This document shows, in pieces, positions 7,505 to 16,054 of a stretch of 64,000 bases of DNA. Every line of letters begins with the position of its first letter. Positions within the stretch are counted from its first letter, which is position 1. Origin of the DNA: Henriciella marina (lineage in GTDB: Bacteria > Pseudomonadota > Alphaproteobacteria > Caulobacterales > Hyphomonadaceae); NCBI RefSeq assembly GCF_027213945.1, contig NZ_JAPWGW010000003.1:124001-188000 (forward strand), written 5' to 3'. The notes below the pieces were generated by a model. The model did not search any database, had not been told where the DNA came from, and saw only the letters and a program-made list of their open reading frames with translations. The position numbers were made by a program, and so were the translations under genes.

Positions 7505-8419
7505 TTAGTGGCAGTGCGAGCTAATTAGCTTTGCCCACCGCAACGTCTCTTTAGACGTCGCGGATTTTGAAGCGCTGAAATCTCTCAAAACCTGCTCAAA
7601 CCGCCCCCAATAACCGAGGCTATCCGTTTCAACATGCTCGTATTGGCCTGACCTTATGCTCGATTCAGATTGCAAAAGATGCGACAACAGATGCAAATCG
7701 CTCATCGGACGCATGCTCGCAGAATTTGGTGTGTCAGCTTCAATTATTCGTTGTGCGCGAGAATAGTGGCGCTCGTATAAATGAAGCGATGAAGCTTGAT
7801 GATAGTATTTTCCTAACTTGCAGCCTAGCTCTAAAGCCAAACGCTCTTGAAGCATCGAAAAAAAGAATACGTCGTAAGGCAGGCCCCATATGGCGTCGTT
7901 GCTTCGCATCGTGACGAAGCAATGAACACAACCAGAGCGAACCATGAATTGACAGGAAGTGGTGCACGACAAATCTTTCGCGTTCACGTCAAGCGAAGAG
8001 AGTGGGCGCGCAAGCGTAATACAGGCTCGACGACTATTGATGTCATGCTTCAACATATTCACAACGGCTCTCCATTGATCATCTGAAGCACTGTCCGCGA
8101 ATACTTTCGCGCCATAGCAACTCTCAGCTATATGCGCACCATCGTCAGATGTATCACGCCATGCACTTGCGTAATACGCAATAGCATCGACGGAGTCGGA
8201 ACCCGAGCTGTGCCAGCAAAATTCGCCTATCGCCAAAGGTAGACTCCATCGGGCAGCACTATTTAAAATGAGACGCGCCCTCGGATCGGCAAGGCAAAAG
8301 TTAAAGTTCAATATCTCGCGGGTGACTTGACCTCTTGGTTTGATTTCATGACCGCTGCAGATAATCTTCCGCAGCGCGAACACCAAAACCTGATCAAGCG
8401 AGTCAAAATCAGTTTCCAT
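7505..8419 (-). CDS. Thymidylate-synthase-fold protein, dCMP-type (Asp in the specificity position)
   Basis: The 304-residue product shows the thymidylate synthase signature. Aligned by eye with E. coli ThyA: Glu66 = E58; Tyr102 in CYG = Y94; Arg130-Arg131 in INSRR = the phosphate-binding R126-R127; the nucleophile Cys152 (SCTTSCQF) = C146; RSND (172-175) = RSCD; His213 and Tyr215 (LHLY) = H207 and Y209. Asp183 in GLPYD replaces Asn177 of dUMP enzymes. Asp here is known from dCMP hydroxymethylases such as T4 gp42, so a dCMP-type substrate is inferred. The last about 90 residues do not resemble ThyA, and the GGD folate-site motif is changed to ASS. The start overlaps the preceding stop by one base (TGATG), so it is co-translated with the dCTP-deaminase-like gene. 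It is clearly AT-richer than its flanks. The alternative is an inactive or regulatory homologue. Confidence 0.75.
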   Translation of the reverse strand: METDFDSLDQVLVFALRKIICSGHEIKPRGQVTREILNFNFCLADPRARLILNSAARWSLPLAIGEFCWHSSGSDSVDAIAYYASAWRDTSDDGAHIAESCYGAKVFADSASDDQWRAVVNMLKHDINSRRACITLARPLSSLDVNAKDLSCTTSCQFMVRSGCVHCFVTMRSNDAIWGLPYDVFFFSMLQERLALELGCKLGKYYHQASSLHLYERHYSRAQRIIEADTPNSASMRPMSDLHLLSHLLQSESSIRSGQYEHVETDSLGYWGRFEQVLRDFSASKSATSKETLRWAKLISSHCH

Positions 8420-9279
8420 CAGTTGTCATCACCTTCAGACATACCTTCGCCAGCAGCGTTCTCACTGATAGCTCCTTGAGGCTCATTTGCCGCTTCAATC
8501 TGTGCTGCCAATTGGTCTATTCTCAGCTCCAGTCGGCGGATGTATCTCTCCTGCCTTTGCACGCGACCAGCATAACCACCTTCCTCGCGCTCAATATATT
8601 CAGTTGCCACCCGCTCAATCATAGAATTGTTCTGCGCGAAATCACTATCTCTTAAATCGTAGATTTCACCCACCAAAAACAATATAATGGAGAACAATCC
8701 TAAGGTCGCTGTGAATATTACACCATACCAGCCAAGATTTTTGTAGAATGCGTGCCTCTGATGCCGGGCCAAATAATCGGATATATTTAGGAATGAATTT
8801 CCAAAGTTTTGAAGAGCCGAGAATTTAACGTTTTGCACATACTGCGCTTTTTCGACCGTAAGAATTGGCGCTTCAACATTCCCACTGAAACTATGAAACG
8901 TTAGCCGAAGAAATGCTTGGCCCTTCCTAATTCTTATTGGCACCTTTCCAAAGTTCACAAATGAAGTTGAAAGAGGACCTCGCCAGCCTGGGTCAACAAT
9001 TCCGATGTTCAGAGCAAGCGCGCCCTGGTTGCAGAGACCGGTCTTGATGGTGGCATAACCTAGCGTAGTAGGGCCCAGCCTGACGATCTCGCGGGAAATC
9101 ACCCAAACGATCCCCTGAGGGGCGATTTCGTATTCGTCCCCTTTAAATTCGCGACCGTTCACATCTATAATCTGACCGGCTGTCAGGTCGTAGCCTGCAG
9201 GACGAAAATTCTCGTCTGCACTGCCTTCGATTATTCCTCGACCTTCTATCTGCGCCTTACTTAGCAACATGACAGGCAC
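8419..9279 (-). CDS. Membrane-anchored dCTP deaminase/dUTPase-fold protein, apparently lacking the catalytic Glu
   Basis: The 286-residue product has a Dcd-like domain at about residues 1-150: LLSKAQIEGRGII, AGYDLT, and IVDPGWRGPL (94-103) are the matching landmarks. Where Dcd has LEFYN with catalytic Glu138, this protein has TSFVN (Ser106), and the GRSS motif is replaced by IKTG. A transmembrane helix follows at about 183-205, then a charged coiled-coil-like segment (about 240-264) and an acidic tail. The start is GTG, with AAGGA six bases upstream. Loss of catalysis suggests a nucleotide sensor or a changed chemistry; this is inferred. It is first gene of a two-gene minus-strand operon and divergent from a dCMP deaminase 44 bases away. 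Confidence 0.75.
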   Translation of the reverse strand: MPVMLLSKAQIEGRGIIEGSADENFRPAGYDLTAGQIIDVNGREFKGDEYEIAPQGIVWVISREIVRLGPTTLGYATIKTGLCNQGALALNIGIVDPGWRGPLSTSFVNFGKVPIRIRKGQAFLRLTFHSFSGNVEAPILTVEKAQYVQNVKFSALQNFGNSFLNISDYLARHQRHAFYKNLGWYGVIFTATLGLFSIILFLVGEIYDLRDSDFAQNNSMIERVATEYIEREEGGYAGRVQRQERYIRRLELRIDQLAAQIEAANEPQGAISENAAGEGMSEGDDN

Positions 9280-9323
9280 CGTATCCTTTCATTAGAATGC
9301 TTACGATAAAGCTAGAGGGAAAT

Positions 9324-9779
9324 ATGCTTAATAATTGGGACCGACGCTATCTTGAGTTAGCGATAGTGATCAGCGGTTGGAGCGAAGATCCTGACCGCAA
9401 GGTTGGCTGCGTAATTGTCGGTCGCGACTCCGCCATTAGAGCTATTGGTTTCAACGGCCTGCCGAGATCAATTTCAAACCAAGTACCGTCAAGATTTGAA
9501 CGCGAAGGTGGCGAAAAGTATAGATGGTTTGAACACGCTGAAACCAACGCAATTTTTGCGGCTGCTAGAGCGGGAATAAAGCTTGAAGGCAGCTGCATGT
9601 ATCTTTCTTGGTTCCCATGTGACAACTGTGCACGTGCTATCATCCAAGCTGGCATCAACAGACTGGTCGCGAGCGAGGTCGATCTTGCAAATCCCGTTTG
9701 GGGCCCTCGGATGAAACTTGCACATTCAATGCTTGAAGAAGCAGGTGTCGAACTAGTTTCGTGGGCAACCTCCCCCTAA
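9324..9779 (+). CDS. dCMP deaminase (deoxycytidylate deaminase family)
   Basis: The product is 151 residues. Zinc ligands and the proton shuttle are intact: His71 and Glu73 in HAETNA, Cys99 and Cys102 in PCDNC. The family converts dCMP to dUMP. The ATG at 9324 is preferred over 9297 because GAGGG lies just upstream and the family starts with an NWDxRYxELA-like motif right at the N-terminus. Its stop overlaps by four bases with the convergent pccB stop. Like the two divergent genes it is AT-richer than the surroundings, which suggests a shared foreign origin. Confidence 0.9.
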   Translation: MLNNWDRRYLELAIVISGWSEDPDRKVGCVIVGRDSAIRAIGFNGLPRSISNQVPSRFEREGGEKYRWFEHAETNAIFAAARAGIKLEGSCMYLSWFPCDNCARAIIQAGINRLVASEVDLANPVWGPRMKLAHSMLEEAGVELVSWATSP

Positions 9780-11308
9780 AGCGGAATATTATCGTGCTTT
9801 TTCCAGGGGTTCTCGAGCTCTTTGCCACGTAGTGTCCGTAGCGCCTTGCAGACCCGCCGCCGCGTCGAGTGCGGCATGATGATGTCGTCGATATAGCCTT
9901 TGCGGGCGGCGACGTAGGGGTTGGCGAAGTTGTCTTCGTACATCTTGGTGTGTTCGGCGATCTTTTCGTCATTGCCGAGGTCCTTGCGGAAGATGATTTC
10001 CACTGCGCCCTTGGCGCCCATCACGGCGATTTCAGCCGTGGGCCAGGCATAGTTCATGTCGCCGCGAAGGTGTTTGGAGCTCATCACGTCATAGGCGCCG
10101 CCATAGGCCTTGCGGGTGATGACGGTGACTTTCGGGACGGTGGCTTCGGCATAGGCAAAGAGCAGCTTGGCGCCGTGTTTGATGAGGCCGCCATATTCCT
10201 GCTTGGTGCCCGGCATGAAGCCCGGCACGTCGACAAAAGTGACGATCGGGATATTGAAACAGTCGCAGAAGCGCACGAAACGGGCGGCCTTGCGGGAGCT
10301 GTCGATGTCGAGGACGCCGGCGAGCGTCATTGGCTGGTTGGCCACGAAGCCGACGGTCGAGCCTTCCATACGGCCAAAGCCGCAGAGGATGTTGGCGCCG
10401 AAATCGGGGCTGATTTCAAAGAAGTCGCCTTCATCGGCGGTCTTCTCGATCAGCTCGCGCATGTCGTAAGGCGTGTTTGGATTGTCCGGGATGAGCGTGT
10501 CGAGGCTGTGCTCGACGCGCTCCGGATTGTCGAAGCTTGGGCGCTTTGGCGGGTCTTCGCGGTTGGACAGCGGCAGGAAGTCGATGAGGCGGCGCATCTG
10601 GATGAGCGCCTCGATGTCATTGTCGAACGCGCCATCGGCAACGCCGGATTTCTTGGCGTGGATGGACGCGCCGCCCAGCGTTTCGTGGGTGACTTCCTCA
10701 TTGGTGACGGTTTTGACCACGTCAGGGCCGGTCACATACATGTAGGAGGTGTCCTTCACCATGAAGATGAAGTCGGTCATGGCGGGGGAATAGACATCGC
10801 CGCCCGCGCAAGGCCCCATGATGACGGAGATCTGCGGGATGACGCCGGAGGAGAGGACGTTTTCCATGAAGATGTCGGCATAGCCAGCCAGCGAATCGAC
10901 GCCTTCCTGGATACGCGCGCCGCCCGCATCGAAAATGCCGATGACCGGCGCGCCATTGCGGGCCGCGGCCTTCTGGATCTTCACGATCTTTTCCGACTGG
11001 GCCAGCGAGAGCGAGCCGCCAAAGACGGTGAAATCCTTTGAGAAGACATAGACGAGACGGCCATTGACCGTGCCAAATCCAGTGACGACGCCGTCGCCCG
11101 GAATACGCTGTTCTTCCATGCCGAAGTCGTGGGAGCGGTGCTCCACGAACATGTCGGTTTCCTCAAAGCTGCCTTCGTCCAGCAGGAGGGTGATCCGCTC
11201 ACGCGCGGTGAGCTTGCCTTTTTCGTGCTGCTTGGCGATGCGGCCTTCGCCGCCGCCCATGCGGGCCTCTTCGCGTTTTGCCTCAAGCGCTTCGATGACG
11301 TCTTTCAT
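9776..11308 (-). CDS. pccB: Acyl-CoA (propionyl-CoA) carboxylase beta subunit
   Basis: The 510-residue product is a carboxyltransferase of the PccB/AccD5 type, which transfers CO2 from biotin to propionyl- or related acyl-CoA. Visible signatures are [24 protein letters not shown] and DVPGFMPGT, and the [13 protein letters not shown] region. The length is normal. The biotin-carrying alpha subunit gene is not in the window. Convergent with the island's dCMP deaminase, with stop codons overlapping. Confidence 0.95.
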   Translation of the reverse strand: MKDVIEALEAKREEARMGGGEGRIAKQHEKGKLTARERITLLLDEGSFEETDMFVEHRSHDFGMEEQRIPGDGVVTGFGTVNGRLVYVFSKDFTVFGGSLSLAQSEKIVKIQKAAARNGAPVIGIFDAGGARIQEGVDSLAGYADIFMENVLSSGVIPQISVIMGPCAGGDVYSPAMTDFIFMVKDTSYMYVTGPDVVKTVTNEEVTHETLGGASIHAKKSGVADGAFDNDIEALIQMRRLIDFLPLSNREDPPKRPSFDNPERVEHSLDTLIPDNPNTPYDMRELIEKTADEGDFFEISPDFGANILCGFGRMEGSTVGFVANQPMTLAGVLDIDSSRKAARFVRFCDCFNIPIVTFVDVPGFMPGTKQEYGGLIKHGAKLLFAYAEATVPKVTVITRKAYGGAYDVMSSKHLRGDMNYAWPTAEIAVMGAKGAVEIIFRKDLGNDEKIAEHTKMYEDNFANPYVAARKGYIDDIIMPHSTRRRVCKALRTLRGKELENPWKKHDNIPL

Positions 11309-11380
11309 GGGGCAGCCCTCTCGATCGGTGAGTCCTTAAATCTGGCTGTCCTTGTTACTGAATGGGGCGGGCGACGCAAG

Positions 11381-11413
11381 AAAAAGGGCAGGCTGCCGCA
11401 TGGGCAACCTGCC
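11381..11413 (-). terminator. Intrinsic terminator of the gene at 11465-12118
   Basis: An 11-bp stem (GGCAGGCTGCC at 11387-11397 with GGCAACCTGCC at 11403-11413, one wobble) has a 5-base loop. The A run at 11381-11385 becomes a T run on the minus strand. Confidence 0.75.
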
Positions 11414-11464
11414 AGCCTTTCTTCAGTTGGGCGTGGGCCTGCGTCCAGCAGGCCCGATCAGGCC

Positions 11465-12118
11465 CTAATTTCCGCGATGACCGCGGTCGCCCCGGCCGCC
11501 ATAGAGCGGGGTCTGGGTCGCCGTGGTCGTCGTTACGGTATGGGCGCCGCGCGGGCCGTAGGTGGTGGAGGAGTGGCTGCGATAGCCATGATGGCCGTTA
11601 TTGTAGCCTCTGTTGTAGCCGCGATTACCGCGGCGGCCCGGCTCTGGAAGGCCGGCGAGTTCCACCACGTTGCCGCGGCGAACCGTGCAACGTACATCCC
11701 GGTAAAATTCGCGGCGGCGACCTTCGAACTCGACATCGTTGAAGCGAACGACGAAGCCACGCGGGCCGATCTGACGAACGCGCAGGTCATTGTCGATGTC
11801 GACATCGCGGAAGCCGGCACGGTAGCCCTGACGCTGGATGACGGCGGCGCACTGGCGCACCGCATTACGGCGAAGCTGGCGGGTCTGCCATGGGCGCTGA
11901 CCATAGCGGTCATTGCTATAATAGCGGCCATCGCGCCCACGCCAGCGATCATTACCGACGGAGATATAGAATGACGCGTCAGCGACGCTAAGCAATGCGC
12001 CCGAGATGGCGGTTACGTCACGGTGAGGGGCCTCATCCGCAAAAGCCTGGGCGGCGGTGAGTGGGAGAGCCGCTAAAGCCAGCGCTGCCACACGGTTATT
12101 CATGACGTGCTTCATCAT
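11465..12118 (-). CDS. Secreted Gly/Arg/Tyr-rich hypothetical protein
   Basis: The product is about 217 residues (or 212 from the ATG at 12103). The signal peptide ends near AQAFA. The central part has an Arg-rich segment with one pair of cysteines (VRQCAAV, DVRCTV). The C-terminal about 60 residues are low complexity with NRGYNRGYNNGHHGYRSH-like sequence and a Thr run. No family is recognised; the tail suggests an extracellular or envelope-associated basic protein. It has its own terminator. Confidence 0.7.
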   Translation of the reverse strand: MMKHVMNNRVAALALAALPLTAAQAFADEAPHRDVTAISGALLSVADASFYISVGNDRWRGRDGRYYSNDRYGQRPWQTRQLRRNAVRQCAAVIQRQGYRAGFRDVDIDNDLRVRQIGPRGFVVRFNDVEFEGRRREFYRDVRCTVRRGNVVELAGLPEPGRRGNRGYNRGYNNGHHGYRSHSSTTYGPRGAHTVTTTTATQTPLYGGRGDRGHRGN

Positions 12119-12232
12119 GAAAGCAGGAAACCATGCTGGGCCGGAACCAGGCCTGACCGCCTTGTTCGGTTTCAGTTCACATTCTCGGTTATTCAGAGAC
12201 CAGGGCCAGCGAGGGCCTTGGTAGAGCCGAAA

Positions 12233-12961
12233 CTAGGCCTTGATAGCCGCGAAGAGCTGGCCGATGGCGTCCGCGTCTGCGCGGCGGCGAGCGACGACAT
12301 CCATCGCTTCTTGATCCTCTCCCCACTGCTCAATCTGCCAGGTTTCATCAATGCGCGAGAGGTCAAAAGCATCGAGGGCATCGAGCTCCCCCTGCTCCAC
12401 CGCGAGCGCGAGGACAGCCGAGCCATAAAGTGCCATCGCCCAAGTGAGTGCGGTGAGGCGGAGGTCATCAAGACTGGCCGCATGGTCCCGAGCCGCTTTC
12501 AGCGAGGCGTCCGGCTGGGGTGAGGCAATGACGCCCTCGACCGGGACAAGCACGATGTCGAGCTTTTTACCCGCCCATTCGCGCCAATGGCCCCAGCCTG
12601 CGTCCTGACGGGCGCGCAGCTCGCTCGGGCCGTCGGCCAAGTGGCAGACAAGGTCGGTTTCGGCATATTTGGCGACCTCGTCGGCCAGCGCGTCGCGTGC
12701 GCCCGGAGCGCCGTCGATAGACACGTTCAGCAGTCGCGTCAGCGGCATGGTGGTCGGGTCGATCAGGTCACCCTGCGCGGCCCATTCTTCTGCGATGAGG
12801 GTGGCAAGCGTCTCGTGCTCGGTCGCAAGGTGGTTCTTCTCTGGCGTGCGCACAGGCTTGTCGTCCAGCAGGATGGCCCATTTGTCCCCGTCACGCGAAA
12901 CCGCCGCCTCCTTGTAGAAGCGGCGGGGCAGATTTGGCGGGGTGGGCTTGCGCGTCGTCAT
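12233..12961 (-). CDS. ATP12-family F1-ATPase assembly chaperone
   Basis: The 242-residue protein matches the ATP12 family, which in mitochondria assists assembly of the F1 alpha subunit and is widely kept in alphaproteobacteria. Visible landmarks are RRFYKEA near the start, LLDDKPVRTP, IAEEWAAQ, the MPLTRLLN segment and the C-terminal EQWGEDQEA. A weak hairpin without a T run (12200-12221) follows the stop. Related genomes tend to keep atp12 near HAD phosphatase, rluC and crcB, as here. Confidence 0.92.
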   Translation of the reverse strand: MTTRKPTPPNLPRRFYKEAAVSRDGDKWAILLDDKPVRTPEKNHLATEHETLATLIAEEWAAQGDLIDPTTMPLTRLLNVSIDGAPGARDALADEVAKYAETDLVCHLADGPSELRARQDAGWGHWREWAGKKLDIVLVPVEGVIASPQPDASLKAARDHAASLDDLRLTALTWAMALYGSAVLALAVEQGELDALDAFDLSRIDETWQIEQWGEDQEAMDVVARRRADADAIGQLFAAIKA

Positions 12962-13010
12962 GTAGCGACCTCATGCCATGCGCGGGCAAAAGGTCAAATC
13001 CTGCGTTCAG

Positions 13011-13454
13011 CTAGCCCGCTGCGGTCGTATCGGCTTCTGCGTGACGCTGGCCGGAAAGGTCCATCTTGTCGACGACCATACGGGTATTGCGCTCCATCAA
13101 AATGATGCTCTGTCCGATACGAACCGTCTTGAGGTTCTCTGCCTTACGCTCCAGCGCGAGATTTGCGCGCCATTCAAGGGCCAGTGGATACATCGTTTCG
13201 GGGAATGCCTCACCGACTGCGATACGGTCTTCCAGGGCGGTGCGCTCAAAACAGAGCTGCTGTGCGGCGAGACCGACGTCGCAATTGCGGTCGGCGAGGT
13301 CGAAGTTGCGGTCAAAGACAGCGGTATCGTTCGCGGTAAACTGTGTCGCGACAGAACCGCTGGATGTGCTCGAATGGGCCGACAGAGCCAGTGCGCCACC
13401 ACCGATTGCGGCAACTGCAAGTCCCGTCAGAATATAATCGATGTTGTACTTCAC
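13011..13454 (-). CDS. Uncharacterised membrane-anchored protein
   Basis: The product is 148 residues from the GTG at 13454. That start is preferred over ATG at 13481 because AAAGGA sits eight bases before the GTG. One hydrophobic helix (about residues 6-24, YILTGLAVAAIGGGALAL) anchors a small soluble domain with two cysteines (NCDVG, LCFERT). No family is recognised. It lies between the atp12 gene and a small lipoprotein gene on the same strand. Confidence 0.6.
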   Translation of the reverse strand: MKYNIDYILTGLAVAAIGGGALALSAHSSTSSGSVATQFTANDTAVFDRNFDLADRNCDVGLAAQQLCFERTALEDRIAVGEAFPETMYPLALEWRANLALERKAENLKTVRIGQSIILMERNTRMVVDKMDLSGQRHAEADTTAAG

Positions 13455-13572
13455 GGCTTGGGTCCTTTCAGGATGCTTCATTGCGATCTGGTTAGAAACG
13501 GAACGCAGCGCCCTCCATATAGATCCATGTCTTCTGCAGTTTTCTTCTTTTTTATCCGCGCATTAAACGAAA

Positions 13573-13600
13573 AAGGCCGACCTGTTTCCAGGCCGGCCTT
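13573..13600 (-). terminator. Intrinsic terminator of the small lipoprotein gene
   Basis: A 12-bp stem (AAGGCCGACCTG / CAGGCCGGCCTT, one wobble) has a 4-base loop. The A run upstream on the plus strand gives a T run on the minus strand. Confidence 0.75.
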
Positions 13601-13624
13601 TTAATTGGGTGACTGCGAAAAGCC

Positions 13625-13789
13625 TTACTCGACTTCGTCTTCGAGCTCGTCGCCAGCTTCTTCCATTTCGTCGCCGGCTTCATCGATTTCTTCGCCCATT
13701 TCTTCTGCCGGGCCATCATTGTCGTCACATGCTGCGACACCACCAATTGCGCCCATACCGATGAGAAGTGCGACCAAAGACTTTTTCAT
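13625..13789 (-). CDS. Small highly acidic lipoprotein
   Basis: This 54-residue protein starts at the ATG at 13789, preceded by AGGGGAA. The signal (MKKSLVALLIGMGAIGGVAAC) ends in a lipobox VAAC. The 33-residue mature part is almost entirely Glu, Asp, Gly, Ala and Met with a seven-residue-like repetition (EEMGEEIDEAGDEMEEAG). Codon use, signal and terminator support a real gene. Function unknown; similar tiny acidic lipoproteins occur in alphaproteobacteria. Confidence 0.75.
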   Translation of the reverse strand: MKKSLVALLIGMGAIGGVAACDDNDGPAEEMGEEIDEAGDEMEEAGDELEDEVE

Positions 13790-13850
13790 GAGATTCCCCT
13801 TGTTTTCTGGATACTCAGGGGTCGAAACGCCGCTGATCGAAGGCCGTTCC

Positions 13851-14528
13851 CTAACTGTTGGAAATTTTTTCTTCGAATGAGACCAGACCGCCATGCAGGC
13901 TGGAGAATGTGTCATGCACTTCGTGCGCGCCGGCTGCGTGGAGTTCGTTGGCACGTCCAAATCCCCAGCTGACGCCCATCGTATGGATACCGGCATTGCG
14001 GCCCATGGCGATGTCATGGATCGCGTCGCCGATGATGAGCGACTGGTGCGGCTCGCAGCCGAGCGCGTTCATGCACTGCTCGACCATGAAGGGATGCGGC
14101 TTGCCGGGGCCATCATCTGCACACCAGACAGTGTCGAAGTACTGCTCCAGCGGATGCATCTCGAAAATGGCGCGGATGCCGCGATGCGACTTGCCCGTCG
14201 CCATGGCGATAAGCCAGCCCTCTTCAGCGATGCGCTTCAGCGTCTCTTCGGCGCCATCATAGAGCGGCTCGACGAAGTTCTCTTCGGCGCGGCGCGCGAC
14301 GAAGGCTTCCTTATAGGCCGTGCTCAGACCGACTGGGTCATGATAGTCCGGTGCGAGGATGCGACAGGCCTCTTCAAGGCCAAGGCCGACAATCTTCCGG
14401 GTCTCCTCATAGGCTGGCTCTGGCAGGCCGCAGACACCAAAGGCCCGGCACATGGCCGCCTGGATGACTTCGCGACTGTCCACGATCGTACCGTCCATGT
14501 CCCAGATGGCGAGTTTCAGTTGGGTCAT
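13851..14528 (-). CDS. HAD-superfamily hydrolase, phosphoglycolate-phosphatase-like
   Basis: The product is 225 residues from ATG 14528 (a TTG 13 codons upstream is possible). The catalytic motifs are DMDGT (I), ATGKS (II), and the Lys plus GDAIHD (III/IV). The cap domain is of subfamily IA. Such enzymes dephosphorylate small phosphorylated metabolites; the substrate cannot be read from sequence. It lies downstream of rluC on the same strand, a neighbourhood typical of alphaproteobacteria. Confidence 0.88.
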   Translation of the reverse strand: MTQLKLAIWDMDGTIVDSREVIQAAMCRAFGVCGLPEPAYEETRKIVGLGLEEACRILAPDYHDPVGLSTAYKEAFVARRAEENFVEPLYDGAEETLKRIAEEGWLIAMATGKSHRGIRAIFEMHPLEQYFDTVWCADDGPGKPHPFMVEQCMNALGCEPHQSLIIGDAIHDIAMGRNAGIHTMGVSWGFGRANELHAAGAHEVHDTFSSLHGGLVSFEEKISNS

Positions 14529-14672
14529 TTCAACAAATCCATTTTCCGCAGACCCCTGCGCAGGCAAGGGTCATGAAGCGAAATCCAAGTTTGAACGAGA
14601 AGAGGGGTGGAGCACCCTGGCTACCTGCCTTCGCAGGTATTGTCGGAGAAGAGCACGCCAGAATTCCGGTCC

Positions 14673-15668
14673 TTAGATAAAGAGCTCAAACGGGTCCTTG
14701 CCGGCTTCCTGTTCGAGGAAGCCAAGCGTATCGAAGGTCCGCTTCATATGGCCCGACAGTGGCACCTGAAGCAGAAGCGGCTTCTTGTTCTTGCGCGGGA
14801 TCTGGAGGGCCCGCGCATGAAGGTGCAGGCCATTGGCAACGCCCTGGGGCACTTCGCGGCGGGTCATGTACTTGTCATCACCCAGGATGGAGGTGCCAAG
14901 CTCATGCATGTGAAACCGCAGCTGGTGCATCCGCCCCGTTTGCGGGCGAAGCGCGACCCAGGCGGCTTTCTGACCGGCTTGAGACACCGTGACATAGTCG
15001 GTAATCGCGTGGCGCGCGCCCTCATCATTCTGCGCGCATTGAACCATACGCTCGCGGCCCTCGGAGCCCTCACCCTTGGTCATCCAGCAACGCACCTGTC
15101 CGGCAGGTGGCTTCGGGGCGCCCACGGTGACGGCCCAGTAGACTTTTTGCATATCGCGTGACCGGAAAAGATCGCCGAGCCAAGCCGCAGACGCCGGGTG
15201 ACGTGCAATCAGAAGGAGGCCGGACGTTTCCTTGTCGAGACGGTGCACGAGTTTCGGGCGATACTCCCCGTCCGACAGGATATCCAGCATACCGTCGATG
15301 TGACGGTCGCCCTGCTTTGTGCCGCCTTGTACGGCAATGCCGGCCGGCTTGTTCAGCGCGAACAGATCATCATCCTCATAGATGACCATCTCGCGCATGA
15401 ACTGCTCATCCTTGGCCGACGCGGTGCTTGCCGAGCGAGCCTTCTTCTCTGCCGCCGTCGGCTGGTGCAGAGGGGGCAGGCGAACGACCATGCCAGCCTC
15501 AAGGCGCGTATTGGCCTTGGCGCGGCTGCCATCGACGCGGATCTGACCGGAGCGGAGCAGCTTTTCGATCTGGCCCTGTGTAACATTGAGGCGGCGCTTC
15601 ACCCAGCGGTCGAGGCGCGTGCCCTCTTCCTTCGGGTTGACAGTTTCATTGATGACTTGGCTATTCAT
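14673..15668 (-). CDS. rluC: 23S rRNA pseudouridine synthase, RluC/RluA family
   Basis: The 331-residue product has an N-terminal S4 RNA-binding domain (about residues 15-70, GTRLDRWVKRRL) and a catalytic domain with the HRLDKETSG motif, whose Asp is the nucleophile. Length and domain order fit RluC, which modifies 23S rRNA. Its start overlaps the crcB stop by four bases (ATGA), so the two are coupled. Confidence 0.9.
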   Translation of the reverse strand: MNSQVINETVNPKEEGTRLDRWVKRRLNVTQGQIEKLLRSGQIRVDGSRAKANTRLEAGMVVRLPPLHQPTAAEKKARSASTASAKDEQFMREMVIYEDDDLFALNKPAGIAVQGGTKQGDRHIDGMLDILSDGEYRPKLVHRLDKETSGLLLIARHPASAAWLGDLFRSRDMQKVYWAVTVGAPKPPAGQVRCWMTKGEGSEGRERMVQCAQNDEGARHAITDYVTVSQAGQKAAWVALRPQTGRMHQLRFHMHELGTSILGDDKYMTRREVPQGVANGLHLHARALQIPRKNKKPLLLQVPLSGHMKRTFDTLGFLEQEAGKDPFELFI

Positions 15669-16054
15669 GCCAGTACCTTCCGCATGATCATCATGCCTAT
15701 GAGAACAAGAGCGAGGCCCGCTACAACGGATAGGCCCGCATAGGCAATGGCGCGGGTCCAGTCGTCTTTCTGAATGTATTGCGCGATCTCGAGGGAGAAA
15801 GCCGAGAACGTCGTGAAGCCGCCGAGGAGACCGGTTGCAAGGAACAGACGCGCGCCCTGTCCGCCGCCAAGGCTTTCACCCTTGAAAGCCAGCCAGCCGA
15901 TGAGCAGTCCCATGAGCAGGCCGCCCGCCAGATTGACGAAGAAAGTCGCCCACGGCCAGCCCGTAAACCCAAAGCGTACGGCTGCGAGCCCCGCCCCGTG
16001 GCGGAGGCTGGCGCCGAGCGCGCCACCGAGAGCAACATAAAGAAAACCGTTCAT
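15665..16054 (-). CDS. crcB: Fluoride channel CrcB/FluC
   Basis: The 129-residue protein has four membrane helices and the family signatures GGALGASLRH near the N-terminus and GLLGGFTTFSAFSLE, which contains the conserved Thr/Phe pore residues. It exports fluoride as a dual-topology dimer. I looked upstream for a fluoride riboswitch and found none. It is first in the crcB-rluC pair. Confidence 0.95.
   Translation of the reverse strand: MNGFLYVALGGALGASLRHGAGLAAVRFGFTGWPWATFFVNLAGGLLMGLLIGWLAFKGESLGGGQGARLFLATGLLGGFTTFSAFSLEIAQYIQKDDWTRAIAYAGLSVVAGLALVLIGMMIMRKVLA

Noticed and set aside
9869-11041. A 390-codon open frame antisense to pccB
   Set aside because: His/Asp/Val-rich mirror of the pccB codons; no family.
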